From Portulaca oleracea (lineage: Eukaryota; Streptophyta; Magnoliopsida; Caryophyllales; Portulacaceae): DNA of 64,000 nt. A model generated the notes under the pieces. That model did not search any database. It was not told the DNA's origin and worked only from the letters and a program-made list of their open reading frames with translations. The stretch lies in NCBI GenBank assembly GCA_029582165.1, contig CM055870.1, positions 6,753,832 to 6,817,831 on the forward strand, read 5' to 3'. Both the position numbers and the translations under genes were made by a program. Below, one piece after another: positions 47,808 through 60,539 of this stretch. Position 1 is the stretch's first letter; each line of letters begins with the position of its first letter.

Positions 47808-49757
47808 AATTTAGAACAAGCTAGGGTTTAATAATGTGGTGAGTGTTTTGTGTTTGTTTTTTTTTTATTATTTGTGGGAGGTATTGGGAAAATAGAAAAT
47901 GATGGAAAATACTTGCTCAAGGATGGGGAATGTGTTTATGTTTCGCCTACTTATAGATTTTAAAAGTATGGTTACGTTGATCATCTACCTACGTGCATGT
48001 TTCCTTTGGTTGGATTGTAGAAAAAATCAAAAGAAGTGAATTACGGGTGATGACCCCAAATTACAAAACTTTATCGTGTGGACCGACCCGCTTGACTTGC
48101 CATGCAGGTCTACGGTGGCAATAATGGACTTGTATGTATCATATCCCACTATTATATATGCGACGGTGGTGTCAATTACCTCTTGTCGGTAAAAGGTTCA
48201 CTTTCTATCACTGTTTTCATGTTCAAATCTTGGAGGGTCATTTCTCTCTTACTATTTCAAAGAATGCTACAAATTCAAGTGAGGCCCAGCTTTGGGGCAT
48301 TGGCCATCCACATTTCCCGTATGCTTCAGGCCCGTTGGGTTATTTCCCTGAAATAAAAGCCCAATGAATTAGACTGCTTACCTATCTGTAAAAAAAATGT
48401 CACTGTGGTGTCTTGTTCAATGAGCCTCATTTTGGTTAAATTATGCAGATCGTTTACACTGAACCTGGTGTTGACAGTAGTGGGAAAAGCAGAAGAATTG
48501 TTAGTGAAATGAAAGCGAAAAATCAAGCAAAAGAAGACGAAGTTGAGGCAAACAAATGAGAACCTCAGAACCCCAGCAGGCAAAAGCAACGTGTTTGTGA
48601 AGGTAGACTAAAGAAAATGGTAGACAACAATCTATCTGGTAGAAGGTCTCATTCACTGCCAATTGCACATCACAACAAATGACCTTGATTGACTCGCTTT
48701 TTTTTTTCTTCTTTTTTTTGGCCATGAACCTTTCCTATGTCAACAATAGCGGATCTAGATCTTCTGATTAAGGATGTCCACTACATTATTGCATTCATCA
48801 GATACACATAAAATCCACAATTTTTATCCCAAATCATACTGAATTTTTTTTACCAGTGGTCGTGGCTTGTGGCTACCCTTGGGTTACACTGGGATCCGCT
48901 AGTGTATCTGTGCCTGTTTGCTTGTGTCATTTAAGATGGGCTGCTTCTCCAATCTCCATTGAACGGTGCCATTGGGGGGGGGGTACTTAATTACGAATTA
49001 AACTAATTATAGCTAGTATCTAAATTCATATGGTCTAAACCATAAGCTATTGACAGGGTTTATTCATCGAGTTAATTGTCTCTCTAAATTGCAAAATTTA
49101 GGGCTATGACCTACACTCGATCCTTCCATATCCTGTTTATTGGCTTTGGCAATGTGAAGCTATTTCACTATGATGTTAACGGGTGTCCCACCGACTTCCA
49201 CATTGTGACAAACAGCCTCATCTTCTTTAAGTTTTTGCTTGTATGTGTTTGTCACTTCATCCCTTCCGCCAAACCATATGGCATTCACATTGGTTAATGG
49301 ACTTGTAAAACACTCCCATTTCCGAATACCTGAATTTGTCCGATTCGAAAAAAAACTAGGTTTGATCATAGATACAAACACAGTGGGCTTACAGCAGGTT
49401 TAGAAGATCTCTCACATCCAGCATCTACACAAACTGATACTAATTGGAGAGATACAGTTAAAACTGGTATCTAATCTTGCCTCCAAACCTGATCATGTTA
49501 AAACTGATAATAGCTTCTTTAAGGATGAGGATCCTGTGATCAATAACAGGGCATGGTCACTATCATAGTCACCCTTCCAGATATAAACAAGAATGTTGGA
49601 GATTAATCACATATGCAAAAATGTGGACACAGCAAGCTGAGAAGCATTCAAACGATAAAAGTCCAATAATAAAAGAACTTTCAGAAAATTGTACGATGTA
49701 TACATTCGTGTTGCTGCTACCTACTTAATAAACAGCAAGTTCCAGTAAAAGCCTGGT
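47808..49757. other. RLP 5' flank and intergenic DNA
   Basis: Contains the RLP promoter region and the 3' flank of RRP43. Between AGCGGATCTAGATCT (48750) and GGATCCGCTAG (48891) there is a possible short TIR element. An isolated exon-like ORF at 48449-48559 is listed separately. No complete gene seen. Confidence 0.5.
48449..48559 (+). other. Isolated terminal-exon-like ORF, unidentified
   Basis: After a good acceptor (AAATTATGCAG) an open frame of 36 codons runs to TGA. It begins IVYTEPGVDSSGKSRRIVSE and ends in a charged, Lys/Glu-rich tail. Its composition is more protein-like than the surroundings, but I find no upstream exon on this strand and do not recognise the family. It could be a captured exon fragment inside a repeat, or chance. 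Confidence 0.25.
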
Positions 49758-52700
49758 CTAATCAACCTCCATGTCAGAAAGGGCCTCAGCTAATATTTGT
49801 TGCAGCTCCTTCACTCTCTGCCTTGTCAATGCAATACAGTCCTGCAGTTGAGAGGCATCATAATTAACATGCATGCTTACTGCTCGTGCCTATAAGAAAC
49901 AATGGCTATACTTGATATCCACTGATGAGAGGATATCATTTGTATAAGTTTTATCTGGTCAAATTTAAGACACCAGTGCAGTCTGCTGGAAAGATTTCAA
50001 CAAATATCAATCTCTAGTACCCTGTAGTCTGTACCCCCACAACCATCCTGCTACAGACGTCGTAAATCTAAGCATCATGTTTAGCACAAAAACTGGTGAC
50101 AAAAGCACGGTCCGAATAGGATACAGTCAGTAAAAGTATCCAATGTCGGTAAATGTTTGGCATAGTTTTGCCTCAAGTCCAAATCCATACCCTGGGCCTG
50201 CCTAGGTGGAGGGTGGGGCTATTAGGATCAATACCTGGCAAAACTGACCCAACCTGAATGACCAATCCAGACTCAAAAATGTCAAACTAATTAACCCAAA
50301 ATGGACCCAAACCTGATGAGACGCAGCCTGACCTGACCCGACACAAATTTATCTTTTACCAAAGTTGTTTGTGTTTTTAATGATAATCTTATCTGACAAA
50401 AAAATAAAGCGACCTGAAATCAACCCAACCAGAAAATGACCCAATCCAAACCCGAACATTGTCTACCCTAACTGACCCAACCCGAATGACCCAATTGCCA
50501 GGTACAGTAGTCTCACAGTCAATGACAGGACACAGGAGTTGTGTTCTCTGTTTTCTTGAAGGTTTGCAAGCATCTATCTAGATGAAGTGTCTGGCACTAT
50601 GCCCATTCAAGCTTTAAGCATATGACTGTTTTTTTCGAGGTGAATGAACAGTTTCATACAGAAGTTTGTGATAGAAGAAAAGCAGGCTTGACAGCCAAAA
50701 ATAAAAGGCAAAACCCAGTCAGATTTTTCTAACAGGCACAAACTTTATGGATCACGAATACAAAGGTCCAGACTCCTAAGCACACCCATTCCCATGCCTC
50801 ATCTTCCGATCACAGAATCAGAAACAGGATACAAGCCACACATAGTGCAGAACCATACAGCAGCGAGCACTCTACAATCTGACTAATGAAGACTTAGCCT
50901 ATCAGTCAGGTTCAAGGATGTTGTAGCCGATCCAACATATGTGATCTTAAACTGGCATAAACTTTTGATTCACAGGCACTTCATAATTAAGGTAGCATGA
51001 AATTTAAGCCGGAGAAATAAAATTCACCTGGATGGCTGATGTGTAGGCTAGAATAGGCCCACCAGGCTTGTAAAGAGAAACAAGTTGGCCAGAGGGATTT
51101 AGAACCACAGTCACCGAAGTGTCAACAATAGATTCTTCCTCCGCAGTGGGATCAGCTAATATATAATTCTTGTGAAGAATACATGTCAGCGAGAATGGAA
51201 TGCTACTTAGAGTGAGTTTTCTCTTCTCTTTGTTAACAGGTTCTTTCCCTGTCCTGCCTTCTTCTCCCTCAGGCACAATGAACACTCTCCCTTCATCGTT
51301 CAAGGACACAACTGGGATTCGTACTGCAAATTTAAGAAAGCTCCACTTATTGATATACATTTAAACAAAATATCCCAACCTACTCAATGACCAACTATAA
51401 AGTATGTTTACAGTACAAACAAAACAATCACCATAAGAATAGAATAAATGCAAAATGCCAATGGATATAGCAAAAGGCCCGAAAGGATGAGGAGAACTGG
51501 GGAAACAATGGGATGCATGCAAGATCCCTACAACATTATCAGGGGCGGATCTAAAAATTCATCTCTGAGGTCTGTCCCGTATGTCAACAGTGTACTACTG
51601 TCAGCTTTTCTTTTCATGATTTGAACCACCCTTACTCTATTTTCATCTTCAAAATTAGTCTCAAGATTTATTTTTTCAAAAAAGAAAAAATCATCTAGTG
51701 TGCGATATTTCATCTGTGTTTGAATTAAAAAATCACATCAACTCACCAAAAAAAAAAAAAAATCTGAATCAGCATAATAACTGCAAATTAAGGGTGTGTT
51801 CTACAGGGGGGTTAATGCACTCTTTACCCAACTCAACCGAAACTTACACATTCTTCCCATATTTCCAAAACTCAACTTTTCAACTTTTAGCAGAACTTAA
51901 ACAACCCTTACCTTACCCAACCTTCCCACACTCTTGAAAAGAACACACCCTAAGTACATAAATAATCAACTGCTATTATTTTGGGTCTGGCTGTCCCGCC
52001 AATGAATACTGCCAAAAGATTGAAGGAAATACAAATAGTAAGGGAAGTTTGTTCTAAAAAGCAAGCTAGAACAATACAGAATATTCAAAACCAATGTTAC
52101 TTATACTCTTCATTTTTGCCTCAAATAATCAAGAGCATCATAGCCTCCTCTCTATAGGCAATGATGCTCGTAGGAGTAAGGCAGCCTATAGTTGCATCTC
52201 CTCAAACCTATAATTGGGAGTTGTTGTTGTACCCTCAGACACTTGGCACTCACGCGTGGGTATGTACACTTGAGTCTTCACTATTAAAGCTAGACCAAAA
52301 AGATACAGACCTTTTTCAGAAACATTCTATATCTGACATGATACCATATTGGACACTACTTTGACATGGTTACAGTTGAGTCTAGGTAAAATAGCCCAGA
52401 AAGACTTAGAAAAGTACCCATCACAATTCCAGCATAACCAACCTTGAATTATACTTCAACATGTGTTTTAGAAAAGTACTCATCACAACATGGTTTTGTT
52501 TTCGCTTTTCAAAAGTTTTGTCTCTTGGGTCCACCGGAATCAGCCTACTGGGGTTTGTTGATGTTGTCATCGTAATGTGTTTTTCTTCTTTCCCATAATT
52601 TCTTACCCCGTGAATTGGTGTAATCATAGTAGAGAAGGACTTCATTGCGGATTTCCATAACAATATTTAAAGAACAAATTAACCTTAAGAAACTCTGACA

Positions 52701-54839
52701 ATCCCAAGCCCTTCCTACCAGCTATAATGAATGTCTGAAACGTCAACCGTCAAGATTTTGCCTTTCCAACAGAAAATGTCCTCAATATTCCATCATCAAA
52801 CCCTCAATATTCAGTCGTCTAACACTTTGTTTCCAAGTCTCCTTCAGCAGAGCAGCTAAAAGTAGTAATTAGATTGTCCAAGCAACTTTTCCATTTATCC
52901 TTCTTAATACAAGCAACAGTGCTACACTAGACTAATGCTCAACCTCTCCAAATCAGTGGGTTGCTTTCAAGACTCTCAATACACAGGCAGGAGGCCAGTG
53001 GCCAATCAGCTCTAAATAATCCGAGATGAATCAAATCTCCACACTGCACTATATAAAGTCACCACCACCAGTCGACCTCCATCCAAAATAAGACAGCAAG
53101 GGGATCCATTACAAGAACAATAAAGAGAGTGGGAACAAAAAATAATTGCAATAAACACAAACGAAAAGCAGAAAGGAACCTTATCCCTTCTTTTATTGGC
53201 AGGGGGGAAGAGAGAGAGAGAGAGAGAGAGAGAGCATACAATGAGATAAGGCAGCAACTGCAGCAAGTAAAGCAGCATCAAAAAGAGCACCATCAGCATC
53301 CAAACAGCATATATCCTAGATGAAAACGTCAACTTAAAACATTCATACCAGTGATAACTGATAAAGATATTGGAAAAATACACAAGAGATGAACCACCTC
53401 ATTCTCAATTCGCTTCAGTTTTTCTTTTGAAATAACAAGAAATGAAAGAAAAGTTACCAAATAGGCCATCCAAGCAGCTTTTCCACTGACCAAGCACAAC
53501 TCCTTTAAGTTTATCATCCCAGCACTGAGGATTCCAGGATTAAAAGCAAGTCAGACATATATTGACATATCTCACAAAAATGTCCACCCCTGGGAAAAGG
53601 AGCCTATCCAGACAAGTTCAAATACCATCAAGCTCATGCATCACCTAGTTGATAAGAAAAGCTAGTTGAGCTGAGCCACTGCAACTCTGTAGCCAAAAAC
53701 CCTCTATACTTTTATTTTAACCTGCTAAGCTGTAGCTCTTGCAGAATTTTTGATAACTATCAAATCATATGTGGAAACACACGCACAATAATAGATATGA
53801 AGTGCACAATGAAGGTTGACGACCATAACCAAAACCTACACACACACACACACGCGCTCTTCTCCAAAGAAAAAAGGAGAGGAAAAAACAAGACTTGTGA
53901 ACAATTTATTAAAACGTAGGCAGTTCTCTGTTGCTACCTTGAGATGGTATCAGATAACTGCTTGGATATAACTGGTGCTACCTCAGCTGGTCTGCCAGGT
54001 CTAATGATGGGGGAACAGATTGGAGGCATGTGAAACTCAATAGCTGCAGATGCAAGAAAGTCAAAACGTATATACGGTCGATGAGATGATGCCCAAGGAA
54101 TGAACATTAAAAAAAAAATAACACAGGAGAAAAAGAAATAACACTGAAGATATGGAACTGTAGCTGACCTAATTTACCCTCATCTGGTGACTCAATTGAA
54201 GGCGTCATGACTTCCATTTTAATGGCAGCTAACATGGTCTGTAGAAGGCACACAATTCAATCAATTAACACACCCATATATATGTATAGAAAGATGCAGT
54301 TCAAAACAAATTGATGATGAATCTAACAGGCATGAATGTTTTGTCTACGAAGCATGTTCAACACAACTCAAGAACAAAGTACATGACGTTATGATACTAA
54401 CACAGAAACATGCCACGGAAATTAACAACAAAATGTCAGATATACATACGCTATTTAAAGCATGATCCATGACAATGAATACAACATCAAAACAAATGCA
54501 ATGAAATAGGATAATCCAATTTACCACTTACAGTGCAACCAACTTTTACAAGGGCGGAACCATTGGCAGATGCAACAGCCCCTGCACATGATTGAAAGTA
54601 CAAGATAATGTATACTGTAGGGTACACAAACAAGGATAAAGAAAGCATGTTGTATTAAGTAGTACAAACATAAACCAACCAAGGGCAATTGTTGTATCTC
54701 TGGCTGAGTTAAGAGGTCGAGCATCAGGGCGTATGGACTGAACAAAATGCTTTTCATAGAATTGTATAGGGAATAAGCGCCTGAAGGCATCAACCTCCAT
54801 ATGAGCCGACAACTCTCCAGGGGCATCTGATGAACCCAT
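49758..54839 (-). CDS. RRP43: Exosome complex ring subunit RRP43 (EXOSC8-type)
   Basis: Coding exons on the minus strand: 54839-54680, 54581-54532, 54238-54178, 54043-53938, 53524-53458, 53315-53240, 51323-51028, 49841-49758; 299 aa, in frame. This is one RNase-PH-fold subunit of the six-member exosome ring, which threads RNA to the catalytic subunits in nucleus and cytoplasm; eukaryotic ring subunits of this type are generally non-catalytic (family knowledge). Diagnostic blocks: MEVDAFRRLFPIQFYEKH, IRPDARPLNSARDTTIALG, FHMPPICSPIIRPGRPAEVA, GMINLKELCLVSGKAAWMAY, DADGALFDAALLAAVAAL, VNKEKRKLTLSSIPFSLTCI, and an acidic end DMEVD. Exon 3/4 splicing gives SPDEAIEFH, slightly shorter than the SPDEGCIAVDFH I remember from Arabidopsis. 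Introns 6 and 7 host TIR elements. Confidence 0.94.
50232..50504. mobile_element. TIR element with 'ACTGACCCAACC' repeats in RRP43 intron 7
   Basis: The ends TACCTGGCAA and TTGCCAGGTA are perfectly inverted over 10 bp. The interior has repeated CTGACCCAACCTGAATGACC-type words in direct orientation near both ends. Non-coding and non-autonomous. Confidence 0.65.
51789..51952. mobile_element. Small MITE in RRP43 intron 6
   Basis: The terminal inverted repeats TAAGGGTGTGTTCT and AGAACACACCCTA bound about 164 bp of ACTC/ACCC-rich DNA. No ORF of its own. Confidence 0.75.
53203..53235. repeat. (GA)n microsatellite near an RRP43 splice donor
   Basis: A GA run immediately follows the donor of RRP43 exon 6 (donor at 53238-53239 on the minus strand). 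On the transcript it is a CT-rich tract at the intron start. Confidence 0.9.
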
Positions 54840-54878
54840 CCTGTGCTACCAGCAATATGCCCTCAGATGTCTAGACTC
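54840..54878 (-). other. Probable 5' UTR part of RRP43 exon
   Basis: An acceptor (GCTTTACAG) precedes GAGTCTAG at 54878, followed by 39 bp and the start codon. A matching donor (TTTTTCTG|GTATGTC) lies at 56174, so a leader exon near 56175-56300 joined over a 1.3-kb leader intron is likely. This is inferred from splice signals only. Confidence 0.45.
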
Positions 54879-56401
54879 CTGTAAAGCTGTAACAATAAAT
54901 AAGTAGAACTGCCTGCATGAAAGAGACAATTGTCAAGGCTTGACACTTATCTGACAGAAAAATTGGGCCATGACCCACACTGCGTGCAGAGGGGCGTAAC
55001 GTAATCTAACTTAAAAAAAATGAATAAAAACACTTTACTTCTTTCCTTCAACGACATTGCAGAATGTCTTATATAGCACATAATTAGAGTGACACTTATG
55101 AGCACTAATAATCTGACATAAACAACCATCTCAAAGACAAAATGATGAAGGGAATGAAATTGCTCCTTGTACTCATCTTGACTATGTGAGCTTGACCATT
55201 GCAGTGGGATACAACCCATTCAATGTAGTGGGATCCAGTAAAATAAGTATAGCATGACAAACTGACAAACTAACAATAGAAAGTACTCACATCATAATTT
55301 CAGTATAAGGAAGCTCGGCATTGTACTCCACATCATCATTACCCCCACACCCAAAAAAGAACATATGACAAATGATTAATGACATACAACAAGGAAGACA
55401 TACATTTTTTAAGTATGTTTAAGTTGTGAGAGTGGGTACCTACAATAGTTACAGCAAGATCAGCACCCTCCCAACTTTAAGAGTCCCATCATAACTTTCA
55501 CAATCGCTTGAACTAGTAAGACACCCTTCCAACCAAGGGAAGAGCATCGCCTCTTAGCTAAGTTAACATTGGACTAGGCTAGGCCAGAAACTGCATCTAT
55601 GGCGTCATTGTTGATTGACTAAAAACATAATGGACAAACCCCAATTTTAACCGAGTATCACGAATCCTAACAAGAAAAGAAACTCCAACATGAAACAGAA
55701 AATCAGCGAATTGGGCATTCCATTAACAAATCCTAATTTAACAGCACTTAATCCAATTCATGTTGGTAAATCCTAATTTAATCATATAGCAAATCAACTT
55801 AAACATTGACAGATATAATTCAAAAATCAATTCACAAAGCATGAGAATGTAATAACAGTGACATACGTTTTCAAACGAAATGGATACCATATTATCAATC
55901 TTGGTTCATAAAAACAAACCCCCCATTCAACGACAACAAGAAGAAAAAGAAAAACAAACCCCCATAATGAATGCACTTCAGACAAGTTTGCCGCAAACAC
56001 ACTCAATAGGGTGTGGACAAAAACCTAAAATAACAGTAACATACTTAAATTGTACAAGTGATTCTGGAGTTGCAAATTCAAAGAAGATATTTCCAGTCGC
56101 CCAGAAAGAAAAGAAATAGGTAATAACGAACATGAGGAAATAGATAGAGAGAGAGAAAGAATTGAAAGACATACCAGAAAAATACTGGCTTCGCAGAAAC
56201 GGAGGTGTGTTGGGTAGGGTTTCTGTCGAACTGGACGGAGATGTCGCCGGCAAAGAACGGGAGAGAAAGGCGGGAGGCAAACAAAACAATGTTGTTTTGC
56301 TAATCAAGGTGAAGCTTACTGCAAACACAACACACCATCAGAGACTTATTTTTGGGCTCTGGCCCAATTTTCACTCCTTCCTTTCTGTTTTTCTGCTTTT
56401 T
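54879..56401. other. Probable RRP43 leader intron and leader exon
   Basis: No coding sequence is seen. The pyrimidine/purine bias and the donor at 56174 fit a 5' UTR intron of the minus-strand RRP43 transcript. Confidence 0.4.
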
Positions 56402-56730
56402 AGGTTCGGTTCTTTCGTGGGGTTGGTAAGATGCGAAAATGGTGTGATATGGTGAAATTGTGGAAAGTGTGGTAATATATGAAATGATATAGTGAAATTT
56501 GTGAAAAGTGTGGTGGACGTGATAGATGAGGAAATGATGTGAAAAAAAGGAAAAAAGTGATATATTGAATAGTACGATGAATCGTGGTATTTGAGAGAAA
56601 AGTAAAAAGATATATTGGAATGATTGTGATAAAGTGGGGTATGATATGGTAAAATGTTAAAAATATTGAATAGTATAATGAATCGTGGTATCGCATCACG
56701 CTATACAAAAGAATATGGCTTGAGGTCGTA
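56402..56730. mobile_element. Foldback MITE, 'TTCTTTTATACG' family, copy 4
   Basis: In complement it matches the element at 308-764 over most of its length (CATATTCTTTTGTATAGCGT, TTTATCACAATCATTCCAAT, CCACGATTCAT). The left end reads AGGTTCGGTTCTTTCGTGGG. It sits in the short interval between the divergent genes RRP43 and CTU2, so it may contribute promoter sequence (inference). Confidence 0.7.
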
Positions 56731-57087
56731 TTTTTTCTATGGTGATTAAAATGTTGCAAACTCATAATAATATGATATGATAAAATTGTGAATGGTGTGA
56801 TTTTTTATATTAAAGATTTAAAAAGGTTGACAAGTCTAAAACAACATTGTTAAAACATCGTAAACAACAAGATAACATCACACTTAAACAATGAAGAAAA
56901 AAAAACATCACCACACGAACCGCTAAATTAGAAGCGTTGGGTAAATTGACTTGTTTTATGGGGTTGGAGCCTTAAACCCTAGACTAGAAGAGTTTTCCGA
57001 AGGAGGAGCAGAACTAGCACAATCAAAGGCATCCGTACTATCTCTGTCAAGTCGAGCATCCTTGTTCCCTGTCAGAGAAGAGTGCCC

Positions 57088-60000
57088 ATGGCGTGCGGCA
57101 AATCTTCCTGCCAATCAGGAGGTTGCCACAACTACGACGAAGAAGACGCCCCCAAACCTCTTCCATCCAATAAACCTCCAATCGACGGCACTCTCTGCGT
57201 CAAGTGCAAGGTTAACACCGCCATTGCCGGCGGCGCTGGCGGCGGCGAGGATGGCCGCTTTTGCGCCGAGTGTTTCCGGGGATCTTTGTTCGGAAAGTTT
57301 AGACTTGCCGTCACTTCCAATGGCATGATTTCGCCTTCCGATAAGGTCCTCGTCGCTTTCTCCGGTGGACCTTCTTCCAGGTAATGTTATTTGATATCTG
57401 GTATTGTGCTCTAGACAATTTAGTGTTCTTGAGTTTGTGATAATTATAGGTGGGAGTATATTGTTGTCCCTTGAGATTAGTTCCTGTTCTTCAATTGAGT
57501 GTGAGCAATACTATAATTAGGGATTATGGAACTTGCATGAGTTGTTTTGGCTGTAAATTGAATCTAATTTAGCTATTTCAAGGTCATTCGTTTGCTTCAA
57601 GCCTTTGGGGAGGAGCATTTAGTGATGAACAATAAATTAATCTGGTGATTTGCTATTGATCAAACGCATTACAAGCATGTATTATCAGTAATTTTCCTGC
57701 TTTATGACTTGTTCTTCATGTTTGGTATTAAGGTCAAGTTTTGCATAACCTCGAGTCCTTGATCAACATTTTTGTCATCCTTATGCCCGAATGTTCTGTA
57801 CAACTTAGGATAATTAGGGAAATGTTCTGTACAAATTAGGATACTTAGGGAAATGTTCTTACAACGCTGATGAAATACACTTATGCACTAACAGATGGAG
57901 GCCTTAGGATGGCTTAATCCTACAAATATTCAGTGCAGGGGTTTTCCTAAGAAGAAAATACTACCCACATGACTTCAGCATTTTCTGTGGATCAAGAATA
58001 ATACACACAAAATAAAAGTTGGTTTATTGCCAAATTTGTCATATAATGATGTTGTATAAGGGTTTTCTGGTTATGGTTAATTGTTTGATATATTTAAGAG
58101 TCAAAATGTCAAACATACCTTGTGGAGATTGGGAAGTAACGGCTTTGACCGCTTTGCCAAAGTTTGGGAAATCATTAGTTGTATCAATGAGGACTTTATC
58201 CTGGTGCAGAGAAGGGAAATGGTTGGAGTTGCTTTGGTTAGTATGCATGAGATTAAAAAGTAAGCATGGGATTAAATGATTCCCCAAACAGCATTGTGCC
58301 TTGCTTCTGCTCTCAGTTTTTGTGCTTGTGAGACGTTGGCCTATCTATATTACACTGAGAAAAATTAACAAAAATTTCTGGAAGAAGCTGAGTGCTAGTA
58401 GAGGTCTTCATTTTACCAACCATTCATGTCAATACTCAGCACTTTGGCATTGACATTGCTGTGGACTGTTGGCCATTATTTTATTCCAAAAATGTTTCAG
58501 TGGTCATGTAGTCAAGCTATACTAATGTTTCAAGAACTTCTATGTACCAGAGTTGCTTTGCAATTTGTGCACGAAATGCAAGAGAAAGCTTTGAAGAACT
58601 ATGAAGCTAGCCGAGACAAGTCTTTAGCGGTGTTTGGTGTTGGGGTGGCTTTTATTGATGAAAGTTCTGCATTTTCTCTTTCTACTGAGGATACAAATGA
58701 AGTGGTTAAACATATCAAGACCATAGTTAATGATCTAGCCCCACCAGAGAAGGTGTTGCACATCACTCCTCTTGAAAGTTTGTACACCGACCTCAGTGAT
58801 GGGAGGAATAGGTTGACAGAGCTTTTGGATGCAGTTGCTGATGACACGGGAAAAGAAGATCTCCGGACACATTTGCGTCTGTTATGTCTGCAAAAGGTTA
58901 TATTTTACCCCATCACCTACACAAAATTCCGATGAATATGGTCTTTCTAAGCTGTACAACTGATTTTATTCCACAGGTTGCAGTTGAGAATGGTTACAGC
59001 AAATTGGTACTGGGATCATGCACATCAAATATTGCTCGTCATGTCATTTCAGCTACTGTAAAGGTTGGTCTTAATCATATAAATCTTCAGAAAGCTCTCA
59101 GAGTTCTGGCTTTTTAGTTGAATTTATTTGCATTGAACCTTTTACATGTACTTTTCCCTTCTGCAGGGTCAAGGGTACTCCTTGCCAGCAGACATACAGT
59201 ATGTGGATGCTAGATGGGAGGTCCCTGTGTTGCTTCCGCTTCGTGATTGCCTTGCACAAGAGCTCAAGGCACTTTGTCAGCTTGATGGGTTGGTTATCAT
59301 TTCCCATGTGTATCTTCAGTACTATCGTACATCCACTAGAGTGCTTTTGTGTTTGTAATGGTTTACGTTCTTACAAAGTTATTCTGTTTGGATGATTTTT
59401 ACTGCTGGGACAAATTAAAAAGAAGGTTCTTTGATGACTCCGATTACCTGTTTTGACAGGGCAGATTGAAAACCCTGGCGACATCTGATAGTCGTCAATC
59501 TGGGATTAATGCTCTGGTTTCATCGTTTGTCTCGCTGTTGCAGGTAGACACAGCTTATTACTCATTAGTTATCCTTTTCTCCTTGTGAAACCCGTTTAAA
59601 AGAGTTCATTAAGTGGTGATCGGACTGATTTTGAGATGCAACTATGCAAGATTGCTTAAAGGACACCCATGTTTATAAGACTGCTTAATGCTAACAGCTT
59701 GGTTTAGTTTGCTTGTCCATTCTTATTTTACTGGCATCACATACTGCAATGCCCTTATGGATGTTTCTTGTTTCTCCATTTAGGAAGAAAATCCTTCCCG
59801 CGAATGCACAATTGTGAGGACCGCCGGAAAGCTTACACCTTTCAACTTCAATAGACTGCCAGAGGTTGACGACCCCAAGGCTCGTTTAGCATCAGAGAGG
59901 CGTCAAAAGAAGTATAATATCAAGTCAGATGTCTCTGCTCCTCCGGAGTCATTCTGTTGCTTGTGCAACAGCCCACTTAACAAATCTGACTCCACGCGAT

Positions 60001-60539
60001 GTGGCAATTATGACACTGAGGAGCAAAGTGCTGGTGTATTTGTAGCTGCTTGCTGTTCTAGTTGCAGATTCCAAATACTTCCTTCTGATTCATCATCGAT
60101 GGAGCATTTCTACTCACTCCTACCACACCCCATGATCGCAGGTTCAAACAACGGCAACCATCATGATCGTAGATTACTAAGGCAAGTTATCTTCAACTGG
60201 ATACTCTGCATTGAGTTCTGCATTATTTCGTGGTTGTAGTATAGAAAGGGCTGGTTAACTCTAATGGTTTGTTTAGAATTTTATGTCATCACACATGTGG
60301 AACTTTGATGGATAGCCAATTATGATAGTTGACTTATATTAGCTCCTTGAGTTGAGAACCACCTCCTGGATATGATTCTTGCCCATTCTAACAGTTTTAG
60401 GGATAAGTGATACAGAAGAGTCTCACCTGTTTCATCCTCTCATGCAATTTCTTCTTGAGTGGATTATTGGATTCTAACAGCCTCAATGACATACAGGGAG
60501 AAGATCCAAGACTTTCTGCTTTCAGATGGTGAGGACTGA
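57088..60539 (+). CDS. CTU2: Cytoplasmic tRNA 2-thiolation protein CTU2 (NCS2)
   Basis: Exons 57088-57380, 58551-58896, 58977-59063, 59167-59288, 59465-59543, 59784-60181, 60497-60539; 455 aa, in frame. With CTU1/NCS6 it thiolates U34 of tRNA-Lys, -Glu and -Gln in the cytosol (family knowledge). The ATG at 57088 (CCCATGGCG) begins MACGKSSCQSGGC. Cysteine pairs follow: CVKC (about 37-40), CAEC (59-62), and near the C-terminus CCLCN and CCSSCR, likely metal-binding. A PP-loop-like VLVAFSGGPSSRVAL lies at about 87-101, then KLVLGSCTSNIARHV and PADIQYVDARWEVPVLLPLR. Intron 6 is GC-AG. The terminal exon encodes only REKIQDFLLSDGED. The gene is head to head with RRP43. Confidence 0.95.
60182..60496 (+). 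other. GC-AG intron (CTU2 intron 6)
   Basis: The exon ends ATTACTAAG and the intron begins GCAAGTTATC, the textbook GC donor; the acceptor is ACATACAG before GGAGAAGATC. The spliced product reads RRLLREKIQDFLLSDGED and stops. Without splicing, the frame runs into unrelated codons. Confidence 0.88.
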
